Part shown: in pieces, positions 28,801 through 33,539 of the stretch
How positions within the stretch are numbered: the stretch's first letter is position 1
Layout: each line of letters begins with the position of its first letter
Source of the DNA: Streptomyces sp. MH60
GTDB taxonomy: Bacteria > Actinomycetota > Actinomycetes > Streptomycetales > Streptomycetaceae
Length of the DNA: 64,000 bases
Assembly (NCBI RefSeq): GCF_002939385.1
Contig: NZ_MULI01000002.1
Coordinates: 186,001 to 250,000, forward strand
Direction of reading: 5' to 3'
Made by a program: the position numbers and the translations under genes
The notes under the pieces: model-generated
The model's database searches: none
What the model was told of the DNA's origin: nothing
Seen by the model: the letters and a program-made list of their open reading frames with translations, nothing else

Positions 28801-31800
28801 ACAGTCACCCAGGACCCGTTCGTGGTCGGTACCGCGGACGGAAGTCACTGGGGAGCCGAGCTGGCTCTTCCGGACGGGACGCGCTACCGCGTATCCGACC
28901 AGGAGCTCTCGGAGCTGGTGGGACGGGACCCGGACCTGTCGTCGGCCGACGGGACGCGCCCCGTGGTGCTGGCCTCGTCGAGAGCCGGCGCCATGGGGCT
29001 CGACCTGCCCCGGATGAGCGCGTTCCGGTCCGGGCGGCCGGTCTACGCGCACACCGGGCGGGCGGAACTCGTGCCGGGCGGGCAAACCTCGCGCCTCCAC
29101 ATCGAACTGTCCGACCGGCGCGATGCCAAGCTCCCCCTGGGCTCCTGGGTGCTGAGTCTTCCCGACGACTGGGACGCGTCCGAGCCTCCCGCCATGGGCG
29201 GCGACGTCGTCCGAGGCCTGGACAACCGGATCATCCGGATGAGTGACATCGAGAACGTCACCATCATGGTCGGCGGACGTCCGGCCGGACGGATGCTGAT
29301 GAACCTCCAGGATCAGTTCAGCCGGGAATCGACCGGCCTGGACCTCGCCGGGTTCACCGAGTGGGTCGACGTCGACCCGGTCACCGACCGCGCCCTCGAT
29401 GGAGCCCACCCGGTGGAGTGGCAGGGGCGCAAGCCCTATGTCCTGTGGGCACACGGAATGCCCGGGGTCGCCACCGTCGGCGCCACCGATGGCCGGCCCG
29501 TCGGCCTCAGCGGTCCCGAAACGGTCCGCTACCTGAAGCGTCGGCCCAGCTTCCGCAGGCTCGACCGGAAGCAACCGCTGGTCGCCGTGATGTGCTGGGC
29601 CTCGGCGAAGCCCGGAGGCGCGCTGGGCGGGTTCGCCGACGACGCGCCCTTCGTCCCGGACCCGTGGGCCACTGTGTCCTGGACGCAGCAGGTCGCCAAC
29701 GGGCTCGGCCAGGACGTCTACGGTCCCAGCCGGGTCCACGTGACCGGGGGGCCGGTGGGCAAGCCCGAGAGCGGTGTCTATACGAACGCCCAGGGCGCCA
29801 CCGGCACCTACGGTGTGAACCGGCCGGAGCCGACACCGGAGGAACTGGACCGGCTCTCGACGGTGGCCGGTCTGGACGGGTTGACGGCGGGCCTCCAAGA
29901 CCGGCGGGAGACGACCCTGCGTCTGGTGCGCGGGTTGCGCGACCTCTTCGGCGTGGAGGTGGAGAACGACCGCGACGACCCCGCCGGCGACTACCGAGCG
30001 CTGCTCAGCGGGCTGGGAGCCGTCGAGGCCATGCGGCGGGCGGACGCGCGGCTGGCCTCGCGTGGCCGGCTCACCCCTCACCTGGTGGAGCGGATCGTTC
30101 GGGCGCATTCGGGTACGGAGCCCGCTCCCCACACCAGGCCCGTGCCGACGGACCCCGCCGACGTCCGGACCACCCTGCTCGCCGCCCGGACGGCGCTGGA
30201 GTCCGGCGCCTCGGCCCAGCTGTCCTCGTTCGTCGCGCTGCCGGGCGTGGACCGGGCCCTGGAACTGCTGACCGAGGACGACGAGGACGAGTCGGTCCGG
30301 CAGGTGCTGAGGCTCGCGCCCGACCGGCCCGTCACCGCCGACCTCAGGCAGCACGCCCTGTGGGCGACCGTCGCGGCCGTCGAGGCGGTGGACGGCCACC
30401 CGGACACGGAGTCCCTGGTACGGCAGGTGCTGCACCTGCGCCCGTACGAGAGCGTCGATGTCGCGGAGGACGGCGAGGCGTTGCTCTGGATGGCCGCCAC
30501 GGCGGCGGCCATCGGCCGGGACGTCTACCGCCCCGTCGCCCTCGCCGCCTACCACCTTCAGCGCGGTGGCGTGTTCGCCCCCGACTCCGCACTGGTGTCG
30601 ACCGCGGGTCTTCCCGTGGGGCGGAACTGGTCGTCGTTCTCACTCTCCGACCGGTTCAACGCCGACCTGTACACCGTCACCGATCCGGCAACCGGTGCCA
30701 GGACCAGCCATCTGCCGCCCTGGTACGGGCCGGAGAGGCCCTTCGTCGTCGCGGTGGAGCCCGGCTCCGAAGCCGGCACGGTGTCCATGCCGTGGCTCAA
30801 CGGCCCGAACCGCTCCGTTCCCTACGACGAGTTCGCCGAAGTGCTGCGCATGGAACCCGCTCTGCGCCAGATGGCCCCGGTCGCGGCCCGAGTGGTCGTG
30901 GTGGGGCTGGAGGACAGGGCCACCCAGGACCTCGCCGACGTCCTGGGCACGCGCCGTGCGCTCGGCCGCAGAGTGCTCATCCCGCGGCACCCGATGAACC
31001 TGGGATTCGACGCGCAGCGCCATGCGCACTACCTGAACATCACCACCTCGGACCCGGATGTGCACCGGCACTGGTGGGACCAGCATCCGGAGCAACTGCC
31101 GCCCCGCTCGCAGGCCCCCGCCCAGACGGAGGCTACTGCCGACACCGAAACGGAAACCGACACCGAAACCGACACCGACACTGCTCCGGCGGAGCCGGAC
31201 CGCACTGCGGAGGGCGTGCCGCACGACTGGGTCGAGTCGCGGCTCGAGGAACCCGGCACGGAGCGATACGTTCCCCAACTGGCCGGTGCGGACTGGGCCG
31301 GTGGCCGCCCCACGGTGTCCGTGGCCGACCTGCTGGCGGTCGGGGTGGTCCTCGACCACGACCAGCACGCCTACGCCGCGCTCATGGGCGGCCTGCCGAC
31401 CGCCTCCGCCGACCTCTCGCTCGTCCAGCGCTACCGGCTGCTGCGCGCGTGGTCGGGAGACGACGCCCAGGCTGTCACGGGGATCGCGGCGGACCTGACC
31501 GCGGCGCTGAAGGCCGATGCCAGGGAGTATCCGGTGCGTGCGCCGGCCGGACGGGGGGAGAGGCCCGACGGCGCCCGAGGAACGGCCTCCGGTCGCTCGC
31601 CTGTCGCCCGCCCGCCTGCGCAGGAGCCCGCGGAGCCATCGCCGTCGGCGGACATCCCGTCGTCGCAGAGCCCGGCTCGGAATGCCCCGGTGAGGGAGGT
31701 CGGCACAGGGCAATCTGCGTTCAAAAGTGGGCGGCACGATCGTGTGGATGACGACTCATACCTGGCGTACGGAAGCTCGTCGGGCGGCGCCGAGCCCTCT

Positions 31801-32565
31801 CCCCGCCGGAGGCGGCGGGACAGGAACGACAGTTCCGACTCGGACTTGGCCTACGGATCGGACCACGGGACTCCGCCGTCCCCCGGTACCCCGTTTCGCG
31901 GCTCGGTGGGCGGAGTGACCTTCGAGAGCCGGAGCAACGGTACGGCCATGTGGGAGGTGCACGACTTCGTCGCCGCCGCTGCCCCCTTCTTCGGGCAGGA
32001 GATCGCAGCCGCCGGCCCCATCACGGTGCGGTTCGGTCGTACGCGTGGAGGTACCCCCGGCGAATGGCGGCCGGACAGCCGTTCCATCATCTTGGATCGA
32101 GGGCGGGCCAGTGCCGGTCATCTCGCCGGAACCGCCGTGTTCGAGATTCTCAATGCCGCGTCGGCACGTCGCCTGGCCGCTCTGGAGGACGAGGCGCGCA
32201 GCGGCAGGCTGGGCGTCCTGGCCGAGCAGACCGGGTGGCCGGCCGCCCAGTACTTCGCCATGGAGGTGGAACGCATCGAGTGGGAGAACGGAATGAGGCA
32301 CCAGGAAATCGTGGCCGGCGCCGGTGGAGGGGGATCGGGGGCCGACCTGTTCGCCGCCGAGGGCGACTTCAATGCCTTCTATGAGCGTCAGGTGCGCTCC
32401 GGCCACACGCACAGCTACGAATTCCGCTACAACCTGCTGAGGGAAGAGGCAGCTTCGGAGGCTCGCCGGCGCCGTGAGGCAGAGGAGGGCGCTTCGTCGG
32501 GCGGGGGCCACCGGCACGGGTCCGAACACAGCTCGGACCGGCGTCATCGTAGGCGTGCCCGGTAG
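16858..32565 (+). CDS. Giant multidomain T7SS effector (5235 residues)
   Basis: One uninterrupted frame of 15.7 kb. Residues 1-330 resemble the helical WXG/CpnT-like N-terminus of actinobacterial T7SS toxins, with a hydrophobic stretch at about 118-190. Residues 340-770 are Gly-rich and then Pro/Gln-rich linker. Two near-identical modules of unknown function lie at about 1182-1568 and 2232-2618. A zincin-like domain has H2735-E-L-A-H2739 and a downstream 'DYFAQ' that may supply the third ligand. Two related modules (about 2915-3520 and 3900-4420) each have one His after a hydrophobic strand (H3286, H4199) and one Cys after another (C3334, C4246); a third partial copy lies at 4524-4717. An OmpA-like segment is possible near 3692-3860. 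The C-terminal domain (5018-5190) is separated by a disordered linker and ends in His/Arg-rich sequence. Streptomyces proteins called 'lonely Cys' type match this style. Probably secreted and processed (inference). Confidence 0.88.
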   Translation: MALMPSEELRNLMFVVTGERFPETDEDVAALRGLVMQSTQGKVDILKGKVDESIAFVGDALPGDIGRNFIAAMESVRPELDKLTEGMGKASGGLRKTAMDVREAKWNLIAELIRLAAEIAIFTALAAVTGGASATQIAVRKMIARVRMLVILYELSNRIPIFSAVTEAIEEALLTLATRLALMRWAPEGQRPGGVDWRDVGIAAVFGALTGAFSELFGVVVRKVTNAFNSYADNWMKDPPTKKWNNDDLGDGLFNTPGGNRWGDLPDGPPRVGPGPGIRRHVIDEIGQAPSEGAAETLAEGLVNEMFYDGFEVNPWTAVGAMVSRQVEMGLMGGGLAFGGALHNFFSFKDGLGGGLRGGSIGGPGGATGGPSGGSTGGSTGETGNGELGNVDTGPGGGFRTGFQTRTGDLDGLGGVGDLDGGHGLRGGNGNGPNGAGGPDPIAGPGSVNGGRDVRGLGSSAGLSTPDGLDGLRRHNGHSPLTRFDDSHQTPGPGPQRLPGLSLTSGSEQVPGPQQAPGSPLASGSQQLPGSPQTPGAHRSTGLDAVSNLDQRVPGQDGGTLGGQVPTSSGASPDREHEGHRQAPSGGAQHDQGQDQARHRHAEEALEVGADQKQEAPRPQPETRFESGQQPHTQAPSNTPASPQPQPETRIATSSHSQSHPETQQQPGSRAPSQSQPGTHTSDSPRPEQQPQTPSSHQPQTQTPSSPQPQTHTPVSPQPQTHAPSSPPQSEPSGEAPPPADEAAPDPVTAASPGPLGADGHTDPQRPSAAEALREQHREVVRRLSGALDSVQELRDRMDTGVGTSGDAARLDRALDDVARAEKELTSAEDQLRDLGTDPHSLPPDRDHGPAPAVERDGGQRRWIAGQVRPEDLAADVRNLDFGRAVDREALDTAGISAPPALRAQWQLGSTDVPLAESGLPPVDQARLLMVEPGPWPQALEVTAANAARRLWQESYADFAADAPPLADGKTGYTPSQAWSTATGLVLPLEMHPVRADSRHAVAPYRDAVREVADLLMAGGGRDAADSLADRLRADLGLPSHADDAVPPTAAPAGLPAPIPTASVSPRTAVPPAAVPPPSALTSAAPKTGPKAGGTQSGEPEPGPAKQEPQPDPETVVLEPAPVVVPAVPLVATSSEDAVPRGSETASPAARQPAVLLAPPTEPDVVVASPVRAAADPKPPAPRRTNTMLSSASSSSEDSDDVLTAEQAQDVKFLRDKSELYHRIAGIRALAADPAFRKGISDFLDNIDRDRKSSTPTPVDHAAIEAIMTGLQKKGVYGNRIQYSWYHRHQDKEGFEGALEAHAKRSANHGALWSKLGSATATAEAGVGRGVVLEASIQGRMFDGLLFGLSSWSSSPALGVLWERLSKSYVESLTGWATAHVLDGTTNTSVLNRIEWPTLARQIEAGKVDGLNIVVYRTVPNPDTGALDLVPVDTFPVRTQEEFDQVPQAPADADWYQKQSRVDQEQRAALVKVYSRENQIDQLDDYVSDLLGKHGNLTFRPTLTPHTTFRGSFSSRALADVAVRLPVVHPDQRALLIDALSSDERRTLAANEEVVNSLQAHLSPEDFTATTERLRADGPEGPPQQEAEDVVSVPPWSSAALAAELSGVDAGERTLHLRGLSLEQRHQLLADEEFINGLREHLSPEAFVAAEAELTAEGPVALVRRPAPVVVPAVPLVATSSEDAVPRGSETASPPPQQPDALLAPPTEPHSMLAPPVPADADPIRDWRLISAGPNRLRSDALSAVDEAVAGLPADPSAEDVRPVLDAVGEWKKGKTPQSGRWDAITRLESAVIDRIDRIRQLNAPERPAPGAPVTSVSVAARQHPVEVDGYAPASGFEVELHRYRLELPNGHTYDEYDELVSVPGLLKITLDRAGGVPVLELVTEPARGLANGRPDGRAERSDVVRAFRDVVSRLENARPGSSISSVFPAEAGYRVDALAEGLPVKINEAGGDRMLVHHSASTPIAKAVPFLEHVGSRMRREPGPARTAHSDLGLGLQFAKHGRTRFDSWLDQHPEHRSGLLAWDHAELEGALALGYAQAAGAVRGSLDRSRPPKDLTAVVSRGSLAGIRRGLSPVPRAFLEDQAKQLAAEFATSFDVADLPKDVGVLDRLLPPRADQGKRATVGQYLDNLLRENPERPVDQREALLLRRTWPDLDGNPEAGAARLEPPVAVVQVRLYAATDSTAGTVENDFDTLADLSFGLYRAARTGRGLPKVGRPLAPAGSRPPTPPRRTNTMLSSASSLSSSQSSMDALTAEQAQDIKFLRDKSELYHRIAGIRALAADPAFRKGISDFLDNIDRDRKSSTPTPVDHAAIEAIMTGLQKKGVYGNRIQYSWYHRHQDKEGFEEALEAHATQSADHGGLWSKMGSAIPTENASVGHGVVLEASIQGRMFDGLLFGLSTWSSSPALGALWEQLSRTYVESLTGWATAHVLDGTTNTSVLNRIEWPTLRRQIEAGKVDGLNIVVYRSVSHPDTGALDLVPVDTFPVRTQEEFDQVPQAPADADWYRKQTRVDQEQRAALVKVYSRENQIDQLDDYVSDLLGKHGNLTFRPTLTPHATFRGSFSSSVLADLAVRLPTVDPGQRAALLRALSPAERRMLATNEELANSLREHLSPEDFAAAAAGLMVDGPESGGPASAARQEAEDIVSGMLADPEVTVSLLTGGRRVVVVPRGVAVTSLPQFAGLRGVEADGRPVDVQRALYHDGLIAIGEENLLGEPADVPGAGIQADGYGALRHELAHAIEEVLDPADRKQIEEHYRVKSAEGEAARWPDGPGANYSASNPRDYFAQLTNTYLAVNAGTDLATGSPRNNGADWVREHDPKLLPLLERLYGPGRPGILGSQDNPYVLSGFRALFDRAERDLAGELRTSESGSEPPSPVPAPDPSLSASDPSPGPRGRTGAGPDGRTLLAPPAQGGRLSRRLVEAMKQMFGRDIRRHPQFDALYDALALLNRLHESDPGRPRGPMDVGATAERVLHLDPGVDITPEDYRNLLLTTASAARHGWARSVASIAGYATHRTTGVLGPETWSSDPYQRYTARDWSGGGALQLDVDQVWAPGSRRGEPMVGSPALWGHRPHVALAERDADADLIIVRDQSGNARYVDDGEFAHLVALDPNRPPGAPVLLLVRPPRNAAPETMPRLLADLAGTRVWSTDGDFSLMPAEGPGNVRLIALVDRRPGRHVGVWFPSDPGLHDRSPGYEIQTTVGTALDSSDVESYPLTTLDGQLLTGRAYLTSDDLVRMEAALREASGVEYYANYDEGVPGAIPSRHGPMLRLPRALTDSYVLYLHARAGWASVSSRSSGRQYNLRPGELGRIVRRRPSLQQLDPNLPIFALGCELAQLRPGSDLLVEPSEAQNVSTQTQRVLFATDAQVTPVPTVGDSPPILVLSDDPDRPRHGIWEYRPEPDADTLRWIADVAGLPPEVAERSTRALRWVRALREVFDIDIDSDPGRQHEFTALIRDFGQLEMQRIALGVGPEGTRPLTWRELTRITDDFARRAGFSGGVVTHTLLRDVLLAARHRTLRLPGLPNMPNILFAPPTRADSEPPSTPPAAVGPPAVRIDTAPAETDHEPTPTPPVALAPDTEDSSDGSDADVGNPRSVSPSDPGPAPPDAEAARREPRRFPTSAPGRPRSKSAAQSPVPAPERPDRLDTAAGSGMLPGAPPADGPRPTSSGTASAPVSPPVRAAVPVRTAARHDIDFIDGGAQLGEDAQRLVTTMAQRLVGAAVRDLTAGLRIPSLKITGYGDGARIAVGSGPAQRPEGAGRLPARIVEDALRVQIDAHLSTLPAEMREAVRRVRGRALTADDFPIDARSGADPAPHPRPGERRAVVEVQVSTLSRAVDQLMRLMPGLNLYSDADPVLTLDKAPDLVLLRPLGAPEPPPPAPATDAARFDTDAVPDHLRPLYALVTDAMATDDATSVASLTALHLDRQGVFAEGTRLLAVDGSVRGRNWTGHPGPLADTAVRQRVPGSDTTDPSPTPWAAGTVTQDPFVVGTADGSHWGAELALPDGTRYRVSDQELSELVGRDPDLSSADGTRPVVLASSRAGAMGLDLPRMSAFRSGRPVYAHTGRAELVPGGQTSRLHIELSDRRDAKLPLGSWVLSLPDDWDASEPPAMGGDVVRGLDNRIIRMSDIENVTIMVGGRPAGRMLMNLQDQFSRESTGLDLAGFTEWVDVDPVTDRALDGAHPVEWQGRKPYVLWAHGMPGVATVGATDGRPVGLSGPETVRYLKRRPSFRRLDRKQPLVAVMCWASAKPGGALGGFADDAPFVPDPWATVSWTQQVANGLGQDVYGPSRVHVTGGPVGKPESGVYTNAQGATGTYGVNRPEPTPEELDRLSTVAGLDGLTAGLQDRRETTLRLVRGLRDLFGVEVENDRDDPAGDYRALLSGLGAVEAMRRADARLASRGRLTPHLVERIVRAHSGTEPAPHTRPVPTDPADVRTTLLAARTALESGASAQLSSFVALPGVDRALELLTEDDEDESVRQVLRLAPDRPVTADLRQHALWATVAAVEAVDGHPDTESLVRQVLHLRPYESVDVAEDGEALLWMAATAAAIGRDVYRPVALAAYHLQRGGVFAPDSALVSTAGLPVGRNWSSFSLSDRFNADLYTVTDPATGARTSHLPPWYGPERPFVVAVEPGSEAGTVSMPWLNGPNRSVPYDEFAEVLRMEPALRQMAPVAARVVVVGLEDRATQDLADVLGTRRALGRRVLIPRHPMNLGFDAQRHAHYLNITTSDPDVHRHWWDQHPEQLPPRSQAPAQTEATADTETETDTETDTDTAPAEPDRTAEGVPHDWVESRLEEPGTERYVPQLAGADWAGGRPTVSVADLLAVGVVLDHDQHAYAALMGGLPTASADLSLVQRYRLLRAWSGDDAQAVTGIAADLTAALKADAREYPVRAPAGRGERPDGARGTASGRSPVARPPAQEPAEPSPSADIPSSQSPARNAPVREVGTGQSAFKSGRHDRVDDDSYLAYGSSSGGAEPSPRRRRRDRNDSSDSDLAYGSDHGTPPSPGTPFRGSVGGVTFESRSNGTAMWEVHDFVAAAAPFFGQEIAAAGPITVRFGRTRGGTPGEWRPDSRSIILDRGRASAGHLAGTAVFEILNAASARRLAALEDEARSGRLGVLAEQTGWPAAQYFAMEVERIEWENGMRHQEIVAGAGGGGSGADLFAAEGDFNAFYERQVRSGHTHSYEFRYNLLREEAASEARRRREAEEGASSGGGHRHGSEHSSDRRHRRRAR
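20401..21560 (+). repeat. Internal duplicated module, copy 1
   Basis: This stretch matches 23551-24710 at a constant offset of 3150 bases. Bases 20501-20745 are identical to 23651-23895, and several other blocks, such as that from 21151, are identical or nearly so. It encodes the module beginning 'FLRDKSELYHRIAGIRALAA'. Near-identity at silent positions points to recent duplication or gene conversion. Confidence 0.9.
23551..24710 (+). repeat. Internal duplicated module, copy 2
   Basis: Second copy of the module at 20401-21560, in the same reading frame. Differences cluster in the segment at about 23896-24000 and near the 3' end; the rest is almost unchanged at the nucleotide level. A shorter related repeat of about 120 bases (around 'VVVPAVPLVATSSEDAV') also occurs at 20217-20340 and 21853-21976. 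Confidence 0.9.
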
Positions 32566-32613
32566 TCGGCCGTCAGACGGTTCCCGATGAATTGCCCAGT
32601 GAACGAGGACACG

Positions 32614-33336
32614 ATGACCGACTCTGCACAACCCCCCGCGTTCCCTCTGGACTCCCCGCCGCCGGATGAGGCCGTCCGGGCTGCGGACCCCGTCGGGGCT
32701 GTGGCCGAGGCGAAGGAGCGGCCCGATCCGCCCGAGCCCCCCGAGGAGATCGTCCGGGCCGCCCGGCTGGCCCCGGGGCACTGGTTCGGTACGGTCGATC
32801 CCGGGTGGCGGGGCGAGGGTGTGCCGCCCGACTACGCGGTGGCGGGCCGCTGGCGTTCCGACGCCACGGGCGAGATCGTGGAGTGGCAGGACAACGACGC
32901 CTACCTGCCCTCCCCGCAGGTGCTGGGCTGGCCCGAGCCCACGGACCCCGTCGACGCGGCCCTCCAGCGCGCCGTCACGGGCTACGGCCCGGCCGAGGAC
33001 GTGGCGTACGCACTGACCGACGCCGAGGTCGCCGTCCTCACGCTGCCGGACGGTTCGCCGGTCACGGCCACCGGGTCGGACGGCACCCCGGTGGTCCCGG
33101 TCTTCACCTCCTCCCGGTACCTGAACCTGGTGGGTGCTCTCGCCTTCGAGCACCGGGCCGCGATCGAGCTGCTGCCCCAACTGCCCGAAGAGCACCGGAT
33201 CTACGTCAACCCCCCGAGTCCCGCGGGTGCGGTGCTGGAGACCGGGCCGCTGGCGGAGATGATGGCCCTCACGAAGACCGCGCGGCCACGGACGGAACCG
33301 GACGGGACGGAACGGGTAGCGGCAGGCGATGCGTGA
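32614..33336 (+). CDS. T7SS-associated SseB-like protein
   Basis: 240 residues from the ATG at 32614, which follows GAGGA; an ATG at 32587 in the same frame has no site. After a Pro-rich N-terminus, residues about 50-110 contain 'APGHWFGTVDPGW' and 'DATGEIVEWQDNDAYLPSPQVLGWPEPTDP'. Residues about 125-220 read like an SseB N-terminal domain: 'VPVFTSSRYLNLVGALAFEH', then 'LLPQLPEEHRIYVNPPSPAGAVLE'. The family accompanies giant T7SS effectors in Streptomyces and is likely to act as a cytoplasmic accessory or immunity-type factor. It starts 48 bp after the giant gene ends. The accessory role is inferred from the gene pair. Confidence 0.75.
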   Translation: MTDSAQPPAFPLDSPPPDEAVRAADPVGAVAEAKERPDPPEPPEEIVRAARLAPGHWFGTVDPGWRGEGVPPDYAVAGRWRSDATGEIVEWQDNDAYLPSPQVLGWPEPTDPVDAALQRAVTGYGPAEDVAYALTDAEVAVLTLPDGSPVTATGSDGTPVVPVFTSSRYLNLVGALAFEHRAAIELLPQLPEEHRIYVNPPSPAGAVLETGPLAEMMALTKTARPRTEPDGTERVAAGDA

Positions 33337-33539
33337 GATCGACCGCATCGGGGCGGTGAACGACCCGAGTGAGTACCGCGGTCCACACACCGAGGCGGGC
33401 CGGTGCGAGCGCGGTGAGCGAACGCGTGCTCATGGGGCGGTGGTCCGCCCGAACAGAGCGGTATCTCGCCAGGACGTACGGGCGTGGAGAAAGGGCCAGA
33501 GATGGGTTCGGAGATGAACAGCGTGTGGAGGGAAGCGGG

